From Alphaproteobacteria bacterium (GTDB taxonomy: Bacteria; Pseudomonadota; Alphaproteobacteria; CACIAM-22H2), in NCBI GenBank assembly GCA_947500965.1, contig CANMWW010000207.1:1-5108 (forward strand): a stretch of 5,108 nucleotides of DNA, written 5' to 3'. Under the pieces are notes generated by a model that saw nothing but the letters and a program-made list of their open reading frames with translations, ran no database searches and was not told where the DNA came from. This document shows positions 1 through 5,108 of the stretch, piece by piece. How positions within the stretch are numbered: position 1 is the stretch's first letter; every line of letters starts with the position of its first letter. Both the position numbers and the translations under genes were made by a program.

Positions 1-26
1 AACAGGTTGGAGATACGCAGCCGCAT
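1..26 (-). CDS. 5' end of an unidentified gene, continuing beyond the left edge
   Basis: Only the first eight or so codons are inside the window, reading M-R-L-R-I-S-N-L. I chose the ATG at 26-24 because an AAAGG element lies 8 nt upstream (39-35). A second in-frame-independent ATG at 42-40 (M-K-G-K-G-H) has no Shine-Dalgarno-like sequence. The gap from the beta-subunit stop is 113 nt. A basic start of this kind would suit the beginning of a signal peptide or membrane protein. In many formate dehydrogenase operons the next gene is the cytochrome b gamma subunit, so that is the natural guess. It rests on position alone and nothing in the visible residues proves it. Confidence 0.35.
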
Positions 27-92
27 GGCCCTTGCCTTTCATGGATCGCGGGGCGCGAGGGGGATCGCGTCCGGCGCCTTACGTTCCGACCG

Positions 93-129
93 TCCGGCCG
101 CGCGCGCCATCCTGGGCGGCGCGGCCGGA
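93..129 (-). terminator. GC-rich hairpin behind the beta-subunit gene (possible terminator or mRNA-stabilising structure)
   Basis: An 11-bp perfect inverted repeat (93-103 with 119-129) continues after a one-base bulge at 104 with four more pairs (105-108 with 115-118), leaving a six-base loop at 109-114. It begins 10 nt after the stop codon of the beta gene. On the minus strand it is not followed by a T run, so it is not a canonical intrinsic terminator. It could be a U-less terminator, a barrier to 3' exonuclease that sets beta-to-downstream stoichiometry, or a processing site. The pairing is seen directly; the role is inferred. Confidence 0.45.
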
Positions 130-139
130 AAGCCGAGGT

Positions 140-736
140 TCAGACGGTGATCGTCTCCTTGTACGCCGTGCGCCAGCCCCAGGCGCCCGACCCGTAGCCA
201 CGCTTCAGCACGCGCTCGCGGTAGATCGAGGCGATGATCTCGCCGTCGCCGGCGAGGAGCGCCTTGGTCGAGCACATCTCGGCGCAGAGCGGCAGCTTGC
301 CCTCGGCGAGGCGGTTGGAGCCGTACTTGGCGTATTCCGCCGCCGAGCCGTCGGCCTCGGGGCCGCCGGCGCAGTAGGTGCACTTGTCCATCTTGCCGCG
401 GCTGCCGAAGTTGCCGACGCGCGGGTACTGGGGCGCGCCGAACGGGCAGGCGTAGAAGCAGTAGCCGCAGCCGATGCACAGGTCCTTGGAGGGCAGCACG
501 ACGCCGTCGGCGGTCGTGTAGAAGCAGTCCACCGGGCACACCGCCGCGCAGGGCGCGTCGGTGCAGTGCATGCACGCCATCGACACCGAGCGCTCGCCCG
601 GCTTGCCGTCGTTGATGGTGACGACGCGGCGCCGATTGATGCCCCACGGCACCTCGTGCTCGTTCTTGCAGGCGGTGACGCAGGCGTTGCACTCGATGCA
701 GCGATCAGCGTCGCAAAGGAACTTCATGCGAGCCAT
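140..736 (-). CDS. fdh3B: formate dehydrogenase beta subunit, four [4Fe-4S] ferredoxin-type protein
   Basis: This is the electron-transfer subunit of a membrane-linked formate dehydrogenase, carrying electrons from the catalytic subunit towards a quinone-reducing cytochrome b. In the 198-residue numbering all sixteen cluster ligands are visible in four complete sets: C13/16/19/23, C55/58/63/67, C87/90/93/97 and C119/122/151/155. Two extra cysteines are C8 and C71. There is no signal peptide, so export would be by riding on the Tat signal of the alpha subunit. There is also no C-terminal transmembrane anchor of the kind in E. coli FdnH, so attachment must come from a partner. The ATG at 736 was chosen over the one at 742 because GGGAGG (750-745) is 8 nt from the former and only 2 nt from the latter. 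The gene follows the alpha gene after 16 nt. The family assignment is firm; the exact subfamily name (FDH3 beta) is recognition from length and motifs. Confidence 0.95.
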   Translation of the reverse strand: MARMKFLCDADRCIECNACVTACKNEHEVPWGINRRRVVTINDGKPGERSVSMACMHCTDAPCAAVCPVDCFYTTADGVVLPSKDLCIGCGYCFYACPFGAPQYPRVGNFGSRGKMDKCTYCAGGPEADGSAAEYAKYGSNRLAEGKLPLCAEMCSTKALLAGDGEIIASIYRERVLKRGYGSGAWGWRTAYKETITV

Positions 737-744
737 TTTCATGT

Positions 745-750
745 CCTCCC
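745..750 (-). promoter_or_regulatory. ribosome binding site deciding the start of the beta subunit
   Basis: GGGAGG lies between the alpha stop codon (755-753) and two closely spaced in-frame ATGs at 742 and 736. The 8-nt spacing to 736 is near the optimum, whereas 2 nt to 742 is too short, so translation should start at 736. Confidence 0.7.
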
Positions 751-752
751 GT

Positions 753-3692
753 TCACGCCGCGCGGATCTGGCAGAGCGTGACCTTGGTTTCCTGCATTCC
801 GGTCACCGGGTCGTAGCCGTAGGTGGTCACGGCGTTCACCGATTCGCCGAGGACGATCGGGTCCGTGCCCTGCGGGTACTTCCGGCGCTGGTCCTCGTTC
901 ATGAACCAGCCGGCGAAGTGGAACGGCATCCAGGCGACGCCGCGGCCGACGCGCTCGGTGACGAGCGCCTTCATCCGCGTCCACTTGCCCTCCGGCATCT
1001 CGGGGCCGGCGACCAGCACCCACTGGCCGTCCTTGATGCCGCGCGAAGCAGCGTCCGCCGGGTTGATCTCGACGAACATGTCCTGCTGCAGCTCGGCCAG
1101 CCACTTGTTCGAGCGGGTCTCCTCGCCGCCACCCTCGTACTCCACCAGTCGGCCGGAGGAGAGGATGATCGGGAAGCGCTCGCCGGCCTTCTTTTCGACG
1201 CCCGCCTTCTGGATCGAGGCGCCCAGGTTGGCCATGCGGAGCTGGCGGCCATCCGGCAGGGCCGGGTACTTGGCCACCAGGTCGGCGCGCGGCGTGTAGA
1301 TCGGCTCGCGGTGGATGGGCACGGGATCCGGGAGGTTCCACGCCGCGGCGCGGGCCTTGCCGTTGCCGTACGGAATGACGCCCTTCTCCATGCAGACGCG
1401 CTGGATGCCGCCCGAGAGGTCGATCGTCCAGCTCACGCCATCGGGGTTGTTGCCGCCGACGCGCTGGATGGTCGCCGTCTCCTCGGCCGTCAGCAGCGAG
1501 TCCCAGCCCAGGCGCTTGAACACGCCGTAGGTGAACTCCGGATAGGGGCCCTTGATCTCCGAGCCCTCGGACCAGGAATTCTCCGCCAGCAGCGTCTTGC
1601 CCTCGTGCTCGAGGCCGAAGCGGGCGCGGAACGTGCCGCCGCCGTCCTTCACGTGGAGGTTGGCGTTGTAGAGGATATGGGTGCCCGGATGCTTGATCTC
1701 CGGCGTGCCCCAGCACGGCCACGGCAGGCCGTAGTAGTCGCCCTTGTTCGGGCCGTCCTTGGCGCGCAGCGTGACGAGGTCGAAGTCGCCCTGGTTGGCC
1801 ATGTGCGACTTCAGGCGCTCCGGCGACTGGCCGGTGTAGCCCGTCGACCAGCCACCGCGGTTGATCTCGCGCAGCAGCGACTCGGCGACCGGCTTCTTGT
1901 CCTTCACCTCGATGTTGCGGAACATCCGGTCGGCGAAGCCCAGCTTCTCGGCGAGCATGTAGATCGCGTCATAGTCGTTCTTCGACTCGAAGATCGGCTC
2001 GACGAACTTCTCGCCCCACTGGATGGAGCGGTTGGACGCCGTGCGCGAACCCTCGGCCTCGAACTGCGTGCAGATCGGAAGCAGGTAGGTGTTGTCCCTG
2101 CGCTCGCCGAGCACCGCGAAGGTCGTCGGGTGCGGGTCGGCGACGACAAGCAGGTCAAGGCGAGACAGGCCCTTGGCGACCTCGGGCATGCGGGTCACGG
2201 TGTTGCCGCCGTGGCCGAACACGACCATCGCCTTGATGTTGTCGCGCTGGTCGACCTGCTCGGACGGCTGCAGCACGGCGTCGAACCAGCGCGTGCTCGG
2301 GATGCCCGACGTCTCCATGTTCTGCTTGCGCGTGCGCGCGGCGCGGCCACCCTTGGCGGGGACCTCGTCGAAGCGCGACTGCAGCCAGTCGTAGTCCTCG
2401 CCCCACACGCGCGCCCAGTGGCGCCAGGCGCCCTCGACCAGGCCGTAGTAGAGCGGCAGGTTGCCGACGTCGAGGCCGAAATCCGTGGCGCCCTGCACGT
2501 TGCAGTGGCCGCGGAAGATGTTGGCGCCCGTGCCCGCCGAGCCGACATTGCCGGTGGCCAGGAGCAGGTTGCAGAACGCGCGCACGTTGGCCGTGCCGAC
2601 CGTCTTCTGCGTGGCGCCCATGCACCAGATCAGCGTCGAGGGCTTCTGCGTGGCGAAGAGCTCGGCGACGCGGCGCAGCTGCGCGCCCGGCACGCCGGTG
2701 ACGCGCTCGACCTCCTCGGGGTTCCACTTCTCGACCTCGGCCTGGACGCGCTCCATGCCGTGCACGCGCTTGGCGATGAAGTCCTTGTCCTCCCAGCCGT
2801 TCTTGAAGATGTGCCACATGATGCCCCACATCACCGGGATGTCGGTGCCGGGGCGGATGCGGACATACTCGGTGGCGTGGGCCGCGGTGCGCGTCATGCG
2901 CGGATCGATGACGATCATGTTGGCCCGGTTGATCTCCTTGCCCGACAGCACGTGCTGCAGGGAGACCGGGTGGGCCTCGGCGGGGTTGCCGCCCATGATG
3001 ATCATCGTCTTGGCGTTGCGGATGTCGTTGTAGCTGTTCGTCTGGGCGCCGTAGCCCCAGGTGTTCGCGACGCCCGCGACGGTGGTCGAGTGGCAGATGC
3101 GCGCCTGGTGGTCGACCGAGTTCGTGCCCCAGTAGGCGGCGAACTTGCGGAAGAGATACGCGCCCTCGTTCGAGAACTTCGCCGAGCCGAGCAGGAAGAC
3201 GCTGTCGGCGCCGGACTTCTCGCGGACCTGCATCATGCGGTCGCCGATCTCGTTGATCGCGACCTGCCAGCTGATGCGCTGCCACTGCCCGTTGACGAGC
3301 TTCATCGGGTACTTGATGCGGCGGTCGCCGTGCACGAGCTCGCGCACCGAGGCGCCCTTGGCGCAATGCGTGCCGCGGTTGATCGGGCTGTCCCAGGCCG
3401 GCTCCTGGCCGACCCAGACGCCGTTCTGGATCTCGCCGATCACCGTGCAGCCCACCGAGCAGTGGGTGCAGATGTTCTTGCGCAGCGTGACGGGCACGCC
3501 CGCCTTCACCGGGCCGGCCTCGGCCTTGCGGACCGCGCCGAGCTGCACCGCGCCGATGGCGGCGATGCCGCCGGCGGCGAGGCCGGAGCGGCGCAGGAAG
3601 GCGCGGCGGTCGAGGACCCCCGAGCTCATGCCCGCGGCGACGGCCGCGAGGCGGGAACGGGAAGCTTCCCCGGTCTTGCGCTTGGTCAGCAT
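753..3692 (-). CDS. fdhA: formate dehydrogenase alpha (catalytic) subunit, Mo-bis-MGD, Tat-exported, cysteine form
   Basis: This is the catalytic subunit oxidising formate to CO2, 979 residues, of the DMSO-reductase/molybdopterin superfamily. A Tat signal is visible: D-R-R-A-F-L-R-R at 28-35, an Ala/Gly-rich hydrophobic stretch at 37-53, and a likely cleavage after A-E-A at 57-59, which predicts a periplasmic enzyme. The proximal [4Fe-4S] ligands are C75, C78, C82 and C110, followed by the conserved K112. The active-site motif A-R-I-C-H at 197-201 has C200 (TGC at 3095-3093) where selenoprotein forms such as E. coli FdnG have selenocysteine, so no SECIS element is needed. N-V-Q-G-A-T-D at 398-404 is typical of formate dehydrogenases. 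The molydopterin dinucleotide-binding domain occupies about 838-975. GAGGAGG (3707-3701) sits 8 nt before the ATG and overlaps the stop of the preceding small gene, which suggests translational coupling. No frameshift or missing ligand is seen. Confidence 0.97.
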   Translation of the reverse strand: MLTKRKTGEASRSRLAAVAAGMSSGVLDRRAFLRRSGLAAGGIAAIGAVQLGAVRKAEAGPVKAGVPVTLRKNICTHCSVGCTVIGEIQNGVWVGQEPAWDSPINRGTHCAKGASVRELVHGDRRIKYPMKLVNGQWQRISWQVAINEIGDRMMQVREKSGADSVFLLGSAKFSNEGAYLFRKFAAYWGTNSVDHQARICHSTTVAGVANTWGYGAQTNSYNDIRNAKTMIIMGGNPAEAHPVSLQHVLSGKEINRANMIVIDPRMTRTAAHATEYVRIRPGTDIPVMWGIMWHIFKNGWEDKDFIAKRVHGMERVQAEVEKWNPEEVERVTGVPGAQLRRVAELFATQKPSTLIWCMGATQKTVGTANVRAFCNLLLATGNVGSAGTGANIFRGHCNVQGATDFGLDVGNLPLYYGLVEGAWRHWARVWGEDYDWLQSRFDEVPAKGGRAARTRKQNMETSGIPSTRWFDAVLQPSEQVDQRDNIKAMVVFGHGGNTVTRMPEVAKGLSRLDLLVVADPHPTTFAVLGERRDNTYLLPICTQFEAEGSRTASNRSIQWGEKFVEPIFESKNDYDAIYMLAEKLGFADRMFRNIEVKDKKPVAESLLREINRGGWSTGYTGQSPERLKSHMANQGDFDLVTLRAKDGPNKGDYYGLPWPCWGTPEIKHPGTHILYNANLHVKDGGGTFRARFGLEHEGKTLLAENSWSEGSEIKGPYPEFTYGVFKRLGWDSLLTAEETATIQRVGGNNPDGVSWTIDLSGGIQRVCMEKGVIPYGNGKARAAAWNLPDPVPIHREPIYTPRADLVAKYPALPDGRQLRMANLGASIQKAGVEKKAGERFPIILSSGRLVEYEGGGEETRSNKWLAELQQDMFVEINPADAASRGIKDGQWVLVAGPEMPEGKWTRMKALVTERVGRGVAWMPFHFAGWFMNEDQRRKYPQGTDPIVLGESVNAVTTYGYDPVTGMQETKVTLCQIRAA

Positions 3693-3700
3693 GTGGAGCG

Positions 3701-3707
3701 CCTCCTC
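3701..3707 (-). promoter_or_regulatory. ribosome binding site of fdhA overlapping the upstream stop codon
   Basis: GAGGAGG at 3707-3701 overlaps the TGA (3708-3706) of the small Tat gene and lies 8 nt before the alpha-subunit ATG. Ribosomes ending the small gene would land on this site, so its translation may help initiate fdhA. Confidence 0.7.
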
Positions 3708-3921
3708 AGTAGCGGTTCGTCGCGTAGAAGCGACGGACGTGTTCGGTCTCGCGGTAGCGCGCCTTGCGCGCCTCGTCGCGCTTCTCCGTGGCGGCGGCCG
3801 GCTGGCCCGCCGTCGCGACGGTGGCGACCGCCGCGGCGCCGGCGATGCCGGCGCCCTTCAGGAAGAAGCGGCGCCCCTCCGCGGGGGCGGCGCCTGCCTT
3901 GTCGTCCTTCCTCGTGCCCAT
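3706..3921 (-). CDS. small twin-arginine protein of the formate dehydrogenase region (TIGR02811-like)
   Basis: A 71-residue protein with a Tat motif R-R-F-F-L-K-G at 17-23, an Ala/Val-rich hydrophobic core at about 24-38, then a charged linker and a conserved tail. The tail reads Y-R-E-T-E-H-V-R-R-F-Y-A-T-N-R-Y and matches the pattern I recall for the family 'formate dehydrogenase region TAT target': Y-[HRK]-x-[TS]-x-H-[IV]-x-x-[YF]-Y-x-[TS]-[AC]-R. The one departure is Asn at the [AC] position. The family is known only by its association with formate dehydrogenase genes; it may be a small subunit or an accessory protein, and its function is not established. The start at 3921 was chosen over an upstream in-frame ATG at 3963 because GAGGAGG lies 9 nt before it, and the family is about 70 residues long. 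It is 13 nt from the alpha gene and 55 nt from the chaperone gene. Confidence 0.88.
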   Translation of the reverse strand: MGTRKDDKAGAAPAEGRRFFLKGAGIAGAAAVATVATAGQPAAATEKRDEARKARYRETEHVRRFYATNRY

Positions 3922-3930
3922 GTGCCTCGT

Positions 3931-3937
3931 CCTCCTC
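3931..3937 (-). promoter_or_regulatory. ribosome binding site deciding the start of the small Tat protein
   Basis: GAGGAGG at 3937-3931 is 9 nt upstream of the ATG at 3921-3919. It lies inside the extended reading frame that begins at 3963, which has no comparable site, so the shorter 71-residue product is preferred. Confidence 0.7.
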
Positions 3938-3976
3938 GTCTGACTTGTCCCGGGCCTCCGCACCCGCGCGCCGCGA

Positions 3977-4753
3977 TCACGCGGCGAGCGAGAATGCCTC
4001 GGCCTCGATCTCCATGAACGCGCGGCCGAGATGGCCGACCGCGCGGTAGAACTTCGCGCTCTTCGCCGACTCGAGGTCGCAGAAGAAGCGTGCCGCCCAT
4101 GGCTTGAGGTGGCGCTCGAAGAAGCGCCGCTCGTCCGCCTCGTCGCCGCCGTAGCGGCGCAGCGCCAGCCCCGACATGATCTCGAAGAGCATGCCGATGT
4201 GGTCCTCGGGCTCGCTGATGCTGTCGCTGCGCTCGATGCCCAGCGCCAGCAGGTCCTCGCGGACCCGCGCCAGGGGGCGCTCGTGCAGGAAGCCCGTGAG
4301 GTAGTAGGAGCCGTAGGGGAGAAGCTCGCCCCGCCCGAGGCCGATGAAGAGCGCGAAATACTCGCTCTGGACCGCGGAGACGTCGGCGTCCGCCGCGGCA
4401 GCGAGCTCGAGATGCGCCATGCCGATCGCCGTCGCGTCGCCGCGCAGGCGGGCGAGCTGGCCGAGGGTCTCGGCCGAGGGCGGCGACATCAGGAGATGGG
4501 AGAGGAGCGCGTATTCCTCGGCGCGGGCGCGATCGACGGGGTCGACCGCGACGGACTCGCCGGCGGCGCCATAGAGGTCCGGGCGAAGCGCCGTGCGCGG
4601 GACACCGGTGGCGGCCTCGACGGCGACGACGCGATCCGATGGCACGCGGGTCCAGGAAGAGACCGATGGCTGGGCGATTCCAAGCGCCCGGGCAAGCGCG
4701 CCAACGCCCCCCGCCGCCTCGATCGCCTGGTTCAGCCCGCTGTCTCGCGCCAT
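3977..4753 (-). CDS. TorD/DmsD-family formate dehydrogenase chaperone fused to an N-terminal Cro/YdaS-like helix-turn-helix
   Basis: A 258-residue cytoplasmic protein with two parts. Residues about 7-61 resemble Cro/YdaS DNA-binding domains: L-N-Q-A-I-E-A-A-G-G, then helix 2 (V-G-A-L-A-R-A-L-G-I), a turn, a recognition helix (Q-P-S-V-S-S-W), and the I/V-P-x-D-R-V-V-A-V-E-A-A-T-G-V segment usual in this family. Residues about 77-252 are an all-helical TorD-type chaperone with P-Y-G-S-Y-Y-L-T-G-F-L at 146-156 and the signature E-P-E-D-H-I at 181-186. Such chaperones bind the Tat signal of a molybdoenzyme until its cofactor is inserted; here the client is presumably the alpha subunit encoded two genes downstream. 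An in-frame ATG at 4807 would give 276 residues, but it lies inside the predicted -10 box, so I prefer 4753, whose Shine-Dalgarno is weak. The DNA-binding domain suggests regulation as well as folding; that role is inferred. Confidence 0.9.
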   Translation of the reverse strand: MARDSGLNQAIEAAGGVGALARALGIAQPSVSSWTRVPSDRVVAVEAATGVPRTALRPDLYGAAGESVAVDPVDRARAEEYALLSHLLMSPPSAETLGQLARLRGDATAIGMAHLELAAAADADVSAVQSEYFALFIGLGRGELLPYGSYYLTGFLHERPLARVREDLLALGIERSDSISEPEDHIGMLFEIMSGLALRRYGGDEADERRFFERHLKPWAARFFCDLESAKSAKFYRAVGHLGRAFMEIEAEAFSLAA

Positions 4754-4802
4754 GCCTTGCGTCCGCGTCCCTGCCGATGCGCCCTTTCCGGGGCTTTCGA
4801 TG

Positions 4803-4830
4803 ACCATAGGTCGCGCCTATGGACTGTCAA
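4803..4830 (-). promoter_or_regulatory. sigma70-like promoter of the formate dehydrogenase operon
   Basis: A perfect -35 box TTGACA (4830-4825) is followed after 16 bp by TATGGT (4808-4803), which matches four of six -10 positions. Transcription would begin near 4796, upstream of the chaperone start at 4753. It is the only convincing promoter I see before the operon. The leader would be about 43 nt. The local sequence (4825-4862) is also more AT-rich than the rest of the window. Confidence 0.6.
4804..4822. promoter_or_regulatory. palindromic operator candidate over the promoter spacer and -10 box
   Basis: A perfect inverted repeat CCATAGG-N5-CCTATGG (4804-4810 and 4816-4822) lies in the spacer and runs into the -10 hexamer. 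A dimeric repressor bound here would block RNA polymerase. The gene just downstream encodes a Cro-like helix-turn-helix, so autoregulation is the simplest reading. The repeat is seen directly; the binding protein is inferred. Confidence 0.5.
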
Positions 4831-4914
4831 CGTCCTGAGTAGACTGTATTTTCAGGCGTTACAACCGGAAGATTGCTGAGGTTTTCCAACCTTCGGCGAC
4901 GCTGTCCCGCCTCG
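4831..4914. other. intergenic segment between the upstream gene and the operon promoter
   Basis: This stretch of 84 bases has no coding frame I can support. It contains a short stem-loop (AGGTT, loop GGAA, AACCT on the minus strand, 4892-4879) with no T run, too weak to call a terminator. Its AT content is higher than that of the flanking genes, as expected for a regulatory region. Binding sites for an activator could be here but I recognise none. Confidence 0.5.
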
Positions 4915-5108
4915 CTAGGCCGGCATCGCGCCGCCGTGCCGCCGGGGCGGGGCGCGGGGCGGCTCCCGGTCGATGGCCGGCGAGGCGTGGAAATCCCCCG
5001 GCGCCTTCGCTGGCGCGCCGTCGGGGCCCTGCGCGAGGGCCTGCTCGACCGGCGCCCCGGACTCGGGCCCCCGCAAGGCAATCGAAGGCTGCACGGCGGC
5101 GGGACCGG
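4915..5108 (-). CDS. 3' end of an upstream gene, Pro/Ala-rich tail, possibly DUF3306 family
   Basis: A frame open from the right edge ends at TAG (4917-4915) and encodes 64 residues beginning G-P-A-A-V-Q-P-S and ending R-R-H-G-G-A-M-P-A. It has no ATG near its visible start, so it is a partial gene and easy to miss. Third codon positions are almost all G or C, as in the real genes here, and the competing frame on the same strand gives an Arg/Pro-rich product typical of a shadow. The tail is low in hydrophobic residues and likely disordered. DUF3306 proteins, often encoded just upstream of this operon type, have Pro/Ala-rich tails that I recall ending in a similar R-R-H-G-G motif. That identity is tentative; the coding call is firmer. 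Confidence 0.6.
   Translation of the reverse strand, partial: GPAAVQPSIALRGPESGAPVEQALAQGPDGAPAKAPGDFHASPAIDREPPRAPPRRHGGAMPA

Noticed and set aside
140..742. Beta subunit starting at 742 (200 residues)
   Set aside because: The Shine-Dalgarno would be only 2 nt from this ATG; the ATG at 736 has 8-nt spacing. The two differ by two residues, so this is a minor point.
3093..3095. Possible selenocysteine at the active site of the alpha subunit
   Set aside because: The codon is TGC (cysteine), and the frame is open with its only TGA at the end of the gene.
561..4049. A very long open frame (about 1160 codons) on the plus strand antisense to the chaperone, Tat, alpha and beta genes
   Set aside because: Its product is a biased Arg/Ala/Val/His/Asp mixture with no recognisable domain. 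The minus-strand genes have intact motifs throughout, and antisense open frames are common at this GC content.
4879..4892. Stem-loop AGGTT-GGAA-AACCT as a terminator of the upstream gene
   Set aside because: The stem has only five pairs, is not GC-rich, and has no T run after it.
4827..5081. Minus-strand frame of 84 codons spanning the intergenic segment and right edge
   Set aside because: The product is an Arg/Pro/Ser-rich low-complexity sequence that runs over the promoter -35 box. The alternative frame ending at 4915 has better codon bias and a more sensible composition.

Overview
The window is a high-GC (roughly 70 %) stretch of a proteobacterial chromosome, probably alpha- or betaproteobacterial; the sequence alone does not settle the class. 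It holds most of a formate dehydrogenase operon. Every gene I can support lies on the minus strand, so the operon reads from right to left.

Layout in transcription order: (1) 5108-4915, the 3' end of an upstream gene, a Pro/Ala-rich tail that may belong to a DUF3306-type protein; (2) 4914-4754, an intergenic and leader segment with a sigma70-like promoter (TTGACA, 16-bp spacer, TATGGT) whose spacer and -10 box are covered by a perfect 7-5-7 palindrome; (3) 4753-3977, a TorD/DmsD-family maturation chaperone with an N-terminal Cro/YdaS-like helix-turn-helix; (4) 3921-3706, a 71-residue twin-arginine protein of the formate dehydrogenase region family; (5) 3692-753, the catalytic molybdenum/[4Fe-4S] alpha subunit, cysteine form, with a Tat signal; (6) 736-140, the four-cluster ferredoxin-like beta subunit; (7) a GC-rich hairpin at 129-93 just behind the beta gene; (8) from 26 leftward, the first codons of another gene. 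By operon position that gene could be the membrane cytochrome b (gamma) subunit, but too little is visible to say.

The genes fit one job. The alpha subunit oxidises formate at a Mo-bis-MGD centre, and the beta subunit passes electrons on towards the membrane. The chaperone presumably holds apo-alpha until cofactor is inserted, and the complex is then exported by Tat, with beta carried along. The small Tat protein is a conserved but functionally uncharacterised companion.

The most interesting point is that the chaperone carries its own DNA-binding domain and that a palindrome shaped like an operator sits on the promoter just upstream of its gene. This suggests a chaperone-repressor that couples operon expression to the load of unfolded client. 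That is inference from layout and is not shown by the sequence alone.
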